Translations under genes and position numbers: made by a program
Assembly: GCF_947242115.1 (NCBI RefSeq)
Contig: NC_074713.1
Coordinates: forward strand, 27,743,749-27,807,748
Direction of reading: 5' to 3'
Length of the DNA: 64,000 nt
Source: Biomphalaria glabrata
Lineage: Eukaryota; Mollusca; Gastropoda; Planorbidae
Notes under the pieces: generated by a model
What the model was told of the DNA's origin: nothing
What the model saw: only the letters and a program-made list of their open reading frames with translations
The model's database searches: none
Shown: one piece after another, positions 48,901 to 58,078 of the stretch
Layout: each line of letters begins with the position of its first letter
Numbering within the stretch: position 1 is the first letter of the stretch

Positions 48901-51900
48901 TATCATGTGCTAAAATTTCAGAGAATTATAAAAACAACAATAATGTTTTCATAAAAAATGAAATAAATGCAACACTGTTGTAGCAAGAATTTTAGAATGT
49001 AATTTAAAAACACCAGAAACTCAACATAATGCAATGAGTGACTAGAGTAGTTTTAAGTTAAGCATTTTTTAAACTCCAATTTAAAAAAATGGTTGACTAC
49101 TACTTTTTATTGACAATACCTTTAGTTAAATCAAGTAACAAAATTGTTAACTACTTCTTTCTATTGACCATACCTTTAGTTAAATCTAATAAAAAATAAA
49201 TTGTTGACTACTTCTTTATATTGTCTCAACCTTTAGGTGAAGTATCATAATTTAACAGATGCATTTCATTTGGCTGAAAAGGAGAACAAGCTTGTGCACA
49301 CTATACTGCTCTGGGGGGCTCTGGATGACCAGAGCTGCTGAGGGTCAGCAAGGTCCTTGAGAAACACTGCCCTCAAGGATCCTCACATCATCAGCCTGTT
49401 AGCCAAGCGCTTTGTCAGCAGTTGGTCATTGACTGCAGACCTCAAAGTGAGTGATTCTCATTTATTTTGATTGTTGATTCCCCTCAATCAAAAAAGAAAA
49501 TTATGCTCTAAATTGCTCTCATATTGCATTTCTATAACTTTAAAACTTTACTTTAATATTGTTTCTAGATTAGTTTATTTCTGTAAGTGAAAAGATTAGT
49601 GTTAGCATAAACTGCCTGGCTGCCTAACTAGGGGGTTTGAGTTAGAATCCTGATGTAGGCAAGGAAATAAATTATTGGGTTTGGACTCTGAGTTATGTTT
49701 GCTGAGTGTCCAAAGATACCCCCTTCCCCCCACATGCCCACAAAAGAGATTGGACCATAGCACACTGCTGAATGAATAAATTGACTTAATTTGTATAGTT
49801 TCAGCTTAATTTTCAGCTATGTCTAGATAAGTTATAATTTTAAATACTTATCCTACACACGACTTTTTTAGCCACCACATTTTGCAAAAAACTTTTTCAC
49901 CATTTCAAAAACATTCAAACATTCGTTTTTAGCATTTATAAAATATTTGAGTAATAGGTACAAATTGTAAAAGAAATTGGACCATAGCACACTGAGCTTG
50001 GCGGAGAAAATAAAGATGCACTATATAAAAGCAATCTTTTTTTTAATGTCTTAAGTCACAAAAAATTCAAGCTGATACAATGAAATTCAAATTTTTTTTT
50101 TATTTCTATAAGTTGTAAAATATTCTTTTAAAAAGAACCTGATCTTTTTTTTTTAGTTTCAATTTTGTGGATTTAAAAGCAAATTTTAAATAGAACAATT
50201 TCTAGAGTATATTGTAATCAAAACCCTAAAGGGACAAATGTTGAGTCTACGATTAAATGAATGAATAAAAAGGTAATTGTGATGAACATGAGATTGAAGT
50301 ACTTTTTAACACGTTCTTCAAATAGGGTTATTTTTTGTTAAAATTAAAGATACTTCATTAAGAGTATATTTCAGTGTATAGCTTCAAAATAGTGAATATT
50401 ATTTCTATGATTGGAATAAAAAGAAAGGTATAGATCTATATATTTGTTCATATAATTGACCCATTTATATCATGTTGAAATCATTTAGATGAAAATAATA
50501 TGCTCTTCAAAATATACGTTATTTTTAAAGGCATACCTTTTTACATTTTAAACAGAATTGTATTGAATACTGTATTTTTGTGCATATACCCAGCATACAC
50601 ATATAACCCACACATGCGTATACCCCGCACAAATTTAAAAATAAGTTAAAACAAAATTGTACAACCTGCGCACTTATATACCTCGCATTACATGGGTGAC
50701 CTAAATTAGATAAAGTTGTTGTCCATCGAGATGCCATTCGTTTGTAAAAACTTGTATAACCCGCAGGTTATATGTGTGAAAATACGGTACTTTTTAATTT
50801 CCACTTTTTGGTGTTGTATTTGTTAGAAGTGTTATAATGGAAATCTGTTTTTTTGCTTGTTCAGGCTCTTGCTGCTGACCCAGAAGAACATTATTCTCAT
50901 CTTGCACAGAAGTTGTTAGATATCTATCAGTTTCCTGTCATGCTGGTCATAGCTTCCTGGGATGGTCAAGTTGTTCATCAGTTAAATGCAAATGATTTGC
51001 TAGACATGGGCACAAGCTTTGTGGAAAATATGTGAGTTATTTTTGTTTTATGACCTGATGCTGTTGTAGCTGTCTGGTTATCTGGTATGTGCTTTGGACT
51101 GACATCTCTATGGTCCTGTGTTCTAAGCCTACCTTCTTCCATCCCATGCCATCCTTTAGGAGGTTATATTCTTCATTTCAGAATGAACGTCTAAACCTTG
51201 TTAATGAGTTTAGAGTTTGATTGACTCAGGGATGTCTGAAAAATCCTTAAGTTCAAAATAGAAGTCTTCAGCTGGATTTGAACTTAAAGAGCCCTCAGTA
51301 CAGCAGCTATACCATTCAGCCATCCTATTCTTAAATTAGCATTTTAATAAACATTACATTTATATTATGCTTGTTTGTTTTTTAAATTTAAATACAAAAG
51401 AGACATTGTTGCTCAAAACTTATGATTTAATAAAAGGTTACTATGTTAGTTTAGATTTTAATCATAAATGTGACTAGGGGGTTGAAATCCCCACACAGTT
51501 CAACATTGTAATGTGACTTTTCGAGTTGAGGTGATATAATTTAACAATCTATTAAGGTTGAGATCTTTATGCAAATGGTAATATATATTTATTATTTATT
51601 TATTAACTATTTATAATATTAAATACAAATATTTGTATTGCAACTTGTAAAATAAAAATGTGCTTCCGTTTGAATGGATTGTATCTATTGCAGTACCCAA
51701 TAGTTTACAATATGTATGGCTACTATAGTTATTAATAACCTTATTCAACATACTAGATATGAGGTTTTTTACTAACACTGGGCAGAAGACCAAGGCTATC
51801 CAAAAATAGTAAAATGAACAAGTTTTCATTAGACCATTTCACCAGCAAGTAATTAAACTTAATCAGCATGAAAAGCTAGTGTACTTCTCCAGAATAAAAA

Positions 51901-52053
51901 CAATACACTTGTTTGTTTTAAGCCATAATATATTTTGTAATGAAATATTTTATTTTATCCCACAGTCTGTCTAACCCGACTACCTTCAATTACCTTCAGT
52001 TTCTTAAAGATGGACTTCAAAAGGCAGAACAACTTGGTGTATCCACAGTGTAA
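39971..52053 (+). CDS. SELENON: Selenoprotein N (complete, with in-frame Sec UGA)
   Basis: Ten exons: 39971-40309, 41107-41217, 41688-41814, 42169-42385, 43576-43727, 44223-44341, 44695-44796, 49237-49446, 50865-51031 and 51966-52053, for 1632 nt and 543 aa (human 556). It is an ER membrane selenoprotein tied to calcium sensing and SERCA redox control. Residues 41-61 form a membrane segment and 91-102 an EF-hand loop ([12 protein letters not shown]). Conserved blocks are [83 protein letters not shown] and [18 protein letters not shown] followed by Sec424 and GSARSLR. The end is [15 protein letters not shown]. All introns are GT-AG except intron 3, best read as GC-AG (CAG/GCAAGT at 41812). An in-frame stop upstream at 39953 supports the start. 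Intact. Confidence 0.97.
41281..41774 (+). repeat. 247-bp tandem duplication copying part of SELENON exon 3
   Basis: 41281-41527 and 41528-41774 are head-to-tail copies. Each holds intron 2 sequence, the same acceptor (TTGTTCTAAG) and the first 87-88 bases of exon 3. The first copy lacks the rest of the exon and its donor, so only the second can give the conserved protein. By eye the exon part is identical in both, while the intron part differs at about 7 sites. Confidence 0.93.
41815..42168 (+). other. SELENON: SELENON intron 3, probable GC-AG intron
   Basis: Exon 3 must end with one base over for exon 4 (GTACCC...) to read [12 protein letters not shown] and then LSSNRFYPP. The site CCACCAG/GCAAGT at 41808-41820 gives this phase, keeps the family PPPG motif and matches the strong GC-donor consensus. 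The alternative donor TCAG/GTTTCA, 9 bases on, also keeps the frame and would add three residues but is weak. AA/GTCAGG would break the frame. Confidence 0.72.
42541..43215. mobile_element. piggyBac-like MITE with TTAA target, SELENON intron 4
   Basis: TTAA flanks both sides (42537-42540 and 43216-43219). The ends are CTCTTTCATTGCGGCG and, in reverse complement, CTCTTTCAGTGCAAAT. A subterminal phrase (GCGGCGTT then CTCTCAGCGAGTAACTT) occurs twice at 42551-42620. At 675 bp with no coding it is non-autonomous. A TTAA target with CT-rich ends fits the piggyBac superfamily. Confidence 0.8.
44879..46381 (-). mobile_element. hAT-like transposon, 1.5 kb, perfect 8-bp TSD
   Basis: The target duplication GCTTAGTC lies at 44871-44878 and 46382-46389. 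The ends are CAATGATGCTAAACC and, in reverse complement, CAGTAATGCCCAAAATATG. The minus strand near 45630-45530 encodes a [27 protein letters not shown]-like segment, which matches the (L)VGVTTDGA motif of hAT transposases. The gene is broken. A (TAA)n tract lies at 46147-46172. Confidence 0.88.
46168..46226 (+). repeat. Dispersed repeat shared with 52215-52268
   Basis: The phrases TTATTATCTGTATGG and AAATTTGTCTTACAATTTGT, GCATTA recur at 52227-52267 just upstream of LINE C. It follows an AAT microsatellite in both places, suggesting a retrotransposon tail. Here it lies inside the hAT-like element. Confidence 0.7.
47455..47545 (+). repeat. Dispersed repeat shared with 57301-57390
   Basis: TACAAGAAAAGTAATCATTT, TTCC and ACATTGAAAAAAGGTGCCGG followed by CGTCACAAAA occur in both places in the same order and strand. 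About 85 bp. Family unknown. Confidence 0.75.
48187..48275 (+). mobile_element. LINE family D scrap
   Basis: It encodes KKLEQTQNR in the same setting as 33180-33215, then a broken remainder (TTCATAACAAAATAATATT, GATTAGAGTAACACCTTT). It lies inside the AGGGTTT element. Confidence 0.7.
49339..49341 (+). other. SELENON: Selenocysteine UGA codon (Sec424) in SCUG motif
   Basis: The frame reads DDQSC-UGA-GSARSL. Human SELENON has DDQSCUGSGRTL at the same place. The Cys-Sec pair is the redox centre known for the family. Conservation resumes at once after UGA and continues for two more exons, which rules out termination as the normal outcome. Confidence 0.96.
49351..49383 (+). promoter_or_regulatory. 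Selenocysteine redefinition element, predicted stem-loop
   Basis: The 5' arm AGGTCCTTGAG (49351-49361) pairs with the 3' arm CTCAAGGATCCT (49372-49383). This gives 11 Watson-Crick pairs with one bulged T at 49380 and a 10-base loop. It starts 10 bases after the UGA. Vertebrate SELENON carries a coding-region stem-loop just downstream of its UGA that promotes Sec insertion. This match is by position and structure, not by a search. Confidence 0.75.
49605..49795 (+). mobile_element. tRNA-derived SINE, family 2, SELENON intron 8
   Basis: A B-box-like GGTTTGAGTTAGAATCC is followed by the family 2 body: GCTGAGTGTCCAAAG, CACATGCCCACAAAAG and AGATTGGACCATAGCACACT. The last two blocks match 57950-57985 (CCACAAATGAGATTGGACCA). 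A tail-only copy of the same family lies at 49955-50045 (AAATTGGACCATAGCACACT, GATGCACTATATAAAAGCA). Confidence 0.75.
49955..50045 (+). mobile_element. SINE family 2, 3' end fragment
   Basis: GGACCATAGCACACTGAGC and GCACTATATAAAAGC match the tail of the SINE at 57813-58036 (TTGGACCATAGCGCCCTGAG, GCGCTATATAAAAACTAC). The head is missing. Confidence 0.75.
50570..50788. mobile_element. mariner-like MITE with TA target, SELENON intron 8
   Basis: TA lies on both sides. The ends are CTGTATTTTTGTGCATATA and, in reverse complement, CCGTATTTTCACACATATA, about 220 bp apart. Internal phrases CGCACAAATTT and TTTGTAAAAACTTGTATAAC match the copy at 7660-8496. The TA target and small size fit a Tc1/mariner-type MITE. 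Confidence 0.72.
51056..51325 (-). mobile_element. tRNA-derived SINE, family 1, old copy in SELENON intron 9
   Basis: On the minus strand it has an A-box-like GGCTGAATGGTATAGC, a B box GTTCAAATCCAGCTGAAGAC and the block TCAGACATCCCTGAGTCAAT, in the family 1 order. It is more diverged than the NAPA copies and hence older. Confidence 0.75.
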
Positions 52054-52214
52054 AGATAGGATAATGAATCCTTTAAAAATGTTTTAGACTTTTGCCTCAA
52101 ATAAAAAAAGCAAAGCAATAATTATTTTTTTTACAGTATCTTAAGTATAGGAAATATTTCTTAAATCATTGCAGCCTTTATGGCAACATTGTAATGTCCT
52201 GAACACAATTTATT

Positions 52215-53126
52215 GAATAATAATCTTATTATCCATGAGGAAATTTGTCTTACAATTTGTGCATTATGCAGAGCAATCCTGTTACTGAATTGATGTAAAA
52301 AAAACATTATTAATATTCATGACATTAGTATTTTACTAAACTTATTGGATTGTTCACTCCGATTGACGGACTTGGACTTTGCTGATGATGTTGCACTACT
52401 CGGGGCTACAAATAAATGCATTCAAGAAATGACGGAGCACCTAGACAGAGAGGCACCCAAAATTGGCCTCCGCATAAACTTGGATAAGACTAAAATTATG
52501 CGAGTGGGATATAAGACAAAGGGTGTCCCCGTCAGACTTGGCGAGTCAAAGCTTGAAGAGCTGGACAAGTTCACGTACCTTGGCAGCATCATAACAAATG
52601 ATGGAGATGCTTACCATGATGTAGCGTGCTGAATAGGAAAGGCTGCAGCCTATTTGGACTAACCAAGCCATTCGACTCGAGACAAAAATACACCTCGTCA
52701 TTCCAAATGCTACATATGCATGTGAGACGTGGAAGTCATCTGTCAAAATTGAGAAAAGACTAAATGTGGCTCAACAGAGATGGCTGAGACGGATTTTAGG
52801 AGTCAGTTACACAGACCGGATCTCAAACAAGGAAATCCTATGCCGAACTGGGAGTCAAACACTTAGTGAGGTTGTGACTGAGCGTCGCATGAGGTTTGCG
52901 GGACATGTTCTAGGTCAAAATGAATTACACACACCAAGAGTTGCGATAACATGGAAGCCAAAACAAGGAAAGTGCAAACAGGGACATCCTCGTATTACTT
53001 GGCGACACACCTTCATTGAGGACCTCAGGGACACCAGGTGGGAGGAGGCTTCAGACATTGCCAGTGACAGATCTTTATGGAGACAGCTTGCCACCCAATG
53101 CGCCGAATGGCGCGGGAGGACCTAAG
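52215..53126 (+). mobile_element. LINE family C in SELENON 3' UTR or 3' intron
   Basis: It encodes LTDLDFADDVALLGATNKCI (reverse transcriptase motif C FADD), KIGLRINLDKTKIMRVGY and FTYLGSIITNDGDA, then after frame changes AQQRWLRRILGVSYTDRISN, RRMRFAGHVLGQNELHTPRV, GHPRITWRHTFIEDLRDTRW and CAEWRGRT then stop. The 5' part is missing and at least two frame breaks are present. It lies on the same strand as SELENON, between its stop codon and SECIS. Confidence 0.9.
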
Positions 53127-53744
53127 TCTAAGTAAGTATTGGATTGTAGGATTAAAAAATATAGTTATCTATTATTATTTTATTATAAATTTCTTGTATT
53201 CAAATTCTTAGTAATTTAAAATGATTCAGTATAGCACTACCAATTAACATTTTCATCATTTTTTTGTGCAGTTTTCAGGACATTCAATCATGTGCAATCT
53301 TTTAGATTTTCATTCAAAATTACCTCATAATCTTAAGAAGTATTATTAGTTTACATATATTTATATAAAGTAGTATTTTTGATCAGTTTTTTTTTCCTTT
53401 TAAACTATTGTATTGGTGGATTATTACTGACCATCGCTAAGAGTATTTTGCTTTTATTTAGGCATTTTATTTATTTATGTTTCAATACAGCTTTTTAACT
53501 ATTTATTGTGTTCATTAGTAGATCTGATTTATCTTGTGTTTAAATTATTTTTGAAACAATTTTCCGTGGGCATTAGTTATTTTTAACACAAAGTAAGCCA
53601 CTACAATTGTTGAGTGAATAATAGTTGAATGTATGCTAGCACTATTTGATTAGCAATAGTTTGAGGTAGTAGATTTATACTCTTCCTCCTCACTCATTAT
53701 TTGAACACAAAACTTTTTACCATTTCTATCCCAGGAACACAAAG

Positions 53745-53864
53745 ACTCTTACCCACTTTGTTAGTCTCTTACCCACTTTGTTAGTCTCTTACCCACTTTG
53801 TTAGTTTCTTACCCACTTTGTTAGTCTCTTACCCACTTTGTTAGTCTCTTACCCACTTTGTTAG
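53745..53864 (+). repeat. 20-bp tandem repeat, 6 copies
   Basis: Six copies of TCTCTTACCCACTTTGTTAG sit with exact 20-bp spacing. The first starts GACTCTT and one has TTTCTT, otherwise identical. The array lies in the SELENON 3' region between LINE C and the SECIS. Confidence 0.95.
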
Positions 53865-54515
53865 AAATACATAAGAATGATTGACTAAAAAATATTTAAA
53901 AACCTTTATCTTGGTGTATTAAAGGAAAAAAATGAAGAACTTTAACAAATTGCACAGAACTGAGGAAGTAGTGTTGTTAACTTAACTGTACTTAACTAAC
54001 TTAATACTGTCACCTCCATCAAAAAGGTTTGAGTCATCTTTTCAAGAGACTTTCTCTAATGCAGGCCAAGGTTGTCATTCCAATTTCCTCTTAATTGGAC
54101 TTGTGGGAGTATTTGTTAAAAGATTGGAAGCTTTCTGTGTTGGGCCATCAAATCAAAGTGACAACTGTTGATAAAATTCTGTATTTTCTACACTGCCTGT
54201 AAATGGTTTTAAATTAATTTTTGGTTGCTACATTGATCAATATTTTAAATAATGTATTTTTTTTTTCTCTTCCATGACAACTTTCAAGAGACCCCACAGC
54301 TTAGTAATAAATCTCTCAAAGATGAAGAAATTTTGCTGAAGTTTTTTATCACAGGTGTAATAGTAAAGACTAAATTTTGTTCACATTTTTTAAAGGATAT
54401 AAATTTGAAGTTTATGCATAATCTAACTGATCTGTTGTTGTTAGTGTATTTATTGTAGCAAGGGTGTGGTGCTCATTAAACTTACGTGTTTTTTTTATTT
54501 CAGGATGTTTAAGAC

Positions 54516-54620
54516 ATTTAGTGCCACTCAGCTATCAGTTCATGAAAACAAAGCCTGAAAAATGCTACCAATTTGCATGGGGCTCTGTTGGATTATTTTG
54601 AGGTGTGGCTGGCATTAAAT
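54516..54620 (+). promoter_or_regulatory. Type-II SECIS element of SELENON
   Basis: The basal stem ATTTAGTGCCA (54516-54526) pairs over 11 positions with TGGCATTAAAT (54610-54620), one of them G-U. The SECIS core AUGA is at 54542-54545 and the partner GGAU at 54590-54593 supplies the tandem G-A pairs. Helix II joins 54547-54555 to 54581-54589 with one mismatch. The apical region has five unpaired A (54558-54562) and a mini-helix ATGC/GCAT (54562-54565, 54575-54578), which defines the type-II form. SECIS recruits SBP2 and the Sec-specific elongation factor. Assigned by eye. Confidence 0.85.
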
Positions 54621-55100
54621 TCTGTATATCCTTGAGTTAAGATCTGACATGTGTATGCTTTAACAATACACTTTTTTTAATCATTTTTCTTTCTATAGTG
54701 GAAAAAAAATAATTTAACTACTAACTTTAATGTATCTGTAGCATTTGTGACTTATAACTCCTTGGTGCCGTTTCTGCATAAACCATTTACTTTTGAACTT
54801 TTGTCAATAGAAAGAATGTTAAATAAAAGACTTACTGTACTTAGAATTTTACTAAATAAATTACAATGTCTTTTTCTTTGTGCTTTCAGCTTGTACTAAA
54901 CTATTCCAATCAAAATGTAATACTAACAACAATGAAACATTTTCTATAAGATTTCCTTCTGACTTTATGTTAAAACAAAGCTGAAACCAAAGACTATTTC
55001 TTGGAGTTTGTACTCACCATCATTTGTACATTTGATATTACTTTGTAAACATAAACATATTTTTTTTTGAGATGTTCATTTCATGTATATGTTAAAAGAA

Positions 55101-55106
55101 AATAAA
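55101..55106 (+). terminator. SELENON: SELENON polyadenylation signal
   Basis: The canonical AATAAA lies about 480 bp after the SECIS, followed by T/G-rich sequence (TTTGGTTTATTATTGTTC). It is the first full signal downstream of the SECIS in a good setting. Confidence 0.6.
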
Positions 55107-55125
55107 CATATCATTTGGTTTATTA

Positions 55126-55730
55126 TTGTTCTCTACATTGTTGCATTAATTAAACACAAACTCATGAAATATTTTGTAATACACTACATGTAACGTTAGC
55201 GGACAAACACAAGTCTGGAACAAATTAGCAAACTATCTGAAAGTGTTATATAAGTATGCAACAATTTGTTCTGAGAAGAACTGCAAGCTATTTTCCAATG
55301 ACACTGACTGCAAAAGAATTCACATATCAGCTGCAAAAAGCTGTCTGACTACACTTTGGATAGTCTAGTGTTAGAATCTTATTTACTCTTCTGCGGGTGG
55401 TCTGTGCAATACAAGTCTGTAATCTAAAAAAAATGGTTGGATGCAACTTATCAATATTTCATTTGGTTTTTCAAATCAAATGCGTATTACACGTTAAGAG
55501 GTGATGGACTCGTAATGGGGTGGCAAAATTTAAATTGAGAAAGTAACAACAACAAAAACACGGAATACCGGAAATGAATTCTTTTCTTCTATTCACTTCA
55601 TCTTGGTTTGTTTATAAATCTTCTGCTCACCCCCAAGACTTCTCTCTCAGGCAAATGCACGAGGGTCTAAGGTTCAAATTAGACACAATGATGGAGACTT
55701 GAGGGGGGAGGGGAGTTGTGTTGTAGCTAT
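55126..55730. other. Intergenic stretch, no gene seen
   Basis: AT-rich sequence becoming slightly GC-richer toward the minisatellite, with AACAACAACAAAAACA at 55545-55560 and GAGGGGGGAGGGGAG at 55702. No coding or repeat family was recognised. Confidence 0.5.
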
Positions 55731-55732
55731 AG

Positions 55733-57165
55733 ACAGCCAATCCAACGTACTCTTGTAGACGTAGGGCCTATTACTTGTAGCTACAACAACCAATCCAACG
55801 TACTCTTGTATACGTAGTGCCTATTACTTGTAGCTACAACAACCAATCCAACGTACTCTTGTAGACATAGTGCCTATTACTTGTAGCTACAACAACCAAT
55901 CCAACGTACTCTTGTATACGTAGTGCCTATTACTTGTAGCTACAACAACCAATCCAACGTACTCTTGTATACGTAGTGCCTATTACTTGTAGCTACAACA
56001 ACCAATCCAACGTACTCTTGTATACGTAGTGCCTATTACTTGTAGCTACAACAACCAATCCAACGTACTCTTGTATACGTAGTGCCTATTACTTGTAGCT
56101 ACAACAACCAATCCAACGTACTCTTGTAGACATAGTGCCTATTACTTGTAGCTACAACAACCAATCCAACGTACTCTTGTAGACGTAGTGCCTATTACTT
56201 GTAGCTACAACAACCAATCCAACGTACTCTTGTAGACGTAGTGCCTATTACTTGTAGCTACAACAACCAATCCAACGTACTCTTGTATACGTAGTGCCTA
56301 TTACTTGTAGCTACAACAACCAATCCAACGTACTCTTGTAGACATAGTGCCTATTACTTGTAGCTACAACAACCAATCCAACGTACTCTTGTAGACATAG
56401 TGCCTATTACTTGTAGCTACAACAACCAATCCAACGTACTCTTGTAGACGTAGTGCCTATTACTTGTAGCTACAACAACCAATCCAACGTACTCTTGTAT
56501 ACGTAGTGCCTATTACTTGTAGCTACAACAACCAATCCAACGTACTCTTGTAGACGTAGTGCCTATTACTTGTAGCTACAACAACCAATCCAACGTACTC
56601 TTGTATACGTAGTGCCTATTACTTGTAGCTACAACAACCAATCCAACGTACTCTTGTAGACATAGTGCCTATTACTTGTAGCTACAACAACCAATCCAAC
56701 GTACTCTTGTAGACGTAGTGCCTATTACTTGTAGCTACAACAACCAATCCAACGTACTCTTGTATACGTAGTGCCTATTACTTGTAGCTACAACAACCAA
56801 TCCAACGTACTCTTGTAGACATAGTGCCTATTACTTGTAGCTACAACAACCAATCCAACGTACTCTTGTAGACGTAGGGCCTATTACTTGTAGCTACAAC
56901 AACCAATCCAACGTACTCTTGTAGACGTAGTGCCTATTACTTGTAGCTACAACAACCAATCCAACGTACTCTTGTAGACGTAGTGCCTATTACTTGTAGC
57001 TACAACAACCAATCCAACGTACTCTTGTAGACGTAGGGCCTATTACTTGTAGCTACAGACAGACAATCCAACGTACTCTTGTAGACGTAGGACCTATTAC
57101 TTGTAGCTACAACAGCCAATCCAATGTACTCTTGACGTATGCCCTATTACTTAACTTGTAGCCTA
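55733..57165 (+). repeat. 53-bp minisatellite, about 27 copies
   Basis: The unit contains CCTATTACTTGTAGCTACAA, CAACCAATCCAACGTACTCT and TGTAGACGTAGTG. Copies follow every 53 bp from CCTATTAC at 55767 to 57143. Almost all variation is at three positions (TAGACG, TATACG or TAGACA, and GTAGTG or GTAGGG), and only the outermost copies degrade (GACAGCCAAT at the start, CAATGTACTCTTGACG at the end). Such homogeneity indicates recent unequal exchange or slippage. It lies between SELENON and PPP1R21. Confidence 0.97.
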
Positions 57166-57179
57166 TACAGATCTGAATA

Positions 57180-57480
57180 AAACTTGAGGGGGGGGGGGGT
57201 CCCCAAACCTAAACCCTCTGTGCAGAGATTACAGTTTAAGAACAAAATTTGTCTAATATCAATGCAATTAACTACCGTTACTAATAATAGCCCTAACCCT
57301 AAATTAATAATAAAAGTTAAAATACAAGAAAAGTAATCATTTTTCCCTACATTGAAAAAGGTGCCGGTACGCCGTATCGTCACAAAAAAACAAACAAACA
57401 TGGTTGTCCCCTCGGTTATGCTGGCCAATTCTTTGGGGTAGGGGCGATTGCATTTACCGCTATACCCTCCCCTCACTGCC
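57180..57480. other. G12 tract and shared repeat block
   Basis: G12 at 57188-57199 is followed by the repeat shared with 47455-47545 (57301-57390). Nothing coding is supported. Confidence 0.6.
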
Positions 57481-57710
57481 TTAATAAAGGCACATTCCTT
57501 GTTCCGTATACTAGGACAAATTTGTACTAATGCTCCTTCTTTCCTAGTGTAATTGGAGTATGGAATGGGTTGCTTGGGTCAGCCAGGAAAACCAATGACT
57601 TGGCAGAATTTAAGTCATTGATTAACATGCATGACTAGATTGACCCTGAAACACGCGTAGGAAGTAATCAACTCCTTTTTTGAAGTAACGTCTTTATTTC
57701 ATAACATAAG
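57480..57710 (+). mobile_element. LINE family D, 3' end
   Basis: AAAGGCACATTCCTTGTTCC, CTAGGACAAATTTGTACTAA, GTCAGCCAGGAAAACCAATG, AGAATTTAAGTCATTG and TTTTTTGAAGTAACGTC match 33390-33590 in order. The coding remainder (RHIPHP-like) is only a few codons. Confidence 0.85.
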
Positions 57711-57812
57711 ATAATTCTATTCACTGTTTCATCAGCCGATGGAGTGACACACACACTCCATAATAGTGATCCATCAGCTCATTTTTCTCTTGAGAATACT
57801 TTACAATAGGGA

Positions 57813-58036
57813 TGTGTGGTGGGAAGCGTGGTCGAGAGGCTAAGCACGCTTGAACTTGGCTTGTCTTGGGGGTTCGGGGCTTCACACCCGACTCGAGCAG
57901 AGTTGTTTACTGAACGCCTAAAGGCAGCACGAAAAACCTTCTCACCCACCCCAACTGGTCCACAAATGAGATTGGACCATAGCGCCCTGAGCATGCTATA
58001 AGCATGAAGGTAGCGCTATATAAAAACTACAATTAT
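57813..58036 (+). mobile_element. tRNA-derived SINE, family 2, full-length copy
   Basis: A tRNA-like head has an A box (GTGGTCGAGAGGCTAAGCAC, 57828-57847) and a B box (GGTTCGGGGCTTCACACCC, 57872-57890). The body has CCTTCTCACCCACCCCAACT, GAGATTGGACCATAGCGCCC and the end GCGCTATATAAAAACTAC with an ATT-rich tail. It is the reference copy for the fragments at 49605-49795 and 49955-50045. An ATG-to-stop frame over it is not a gene. Confidence 0.92.
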
Positions 58037-58078
58037 TATTACTAGTCGACCGGTGGCGTAGCATGCGCCGTTATTTTG

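Larger units (their letters stand above)
49237..49446 (+). other. SELENON: SELENON exon 8, Sec-coding exon
   Basis: The 210-nt phase 0-0 exon encodes 70 residues, [20 protein letters not shown] to [10 protein letters not shown], including the UGA. The residues after UGA ([20 protein letters not shown]) stay conserved with the family, so the reading frame continues through it. Confidence 0.95.
52054..55125 (+). other. SELENON: SELENON 3' untranslated region
   Basis: The region runs from the stop codon to AATAAA at 55101-55106. It must extend at least to the SECIS at 54516-54620 for Sec to be made. It holds a LINE, a 20-bp minisatellite and AT-rich filler. A strong acceptor-like T-run plus ATTTCAG ends at 54503, 13 bases before the SECIS, so part of the region may be spliced out. 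An earlier AATAAA at 52097 would give an mRNA without SECIS. Confidence 0.6.

Noticed and set aside
49339-49341. The TGA in SELENON as a nonsense mutation making a pseudogene
   Set aside because: It falls at the known Sec position, conservation continues after it, and a SECIS and a stem-loop are present.
55733-57165. Regular 53-bp repeats resembling a CRISPR array
   Set aside because: The whole 53-bp unit is repeated with no variable spacers, and the window is clearly animal nuclear DNA, so it is a minisatellite.
57816-58001. 61-aa frame (MVGSVVERLS...) as a small protein gene
   Set aside because: It lies wholly within a tRNA-derived SINE, and both frames on either strand are incidental.
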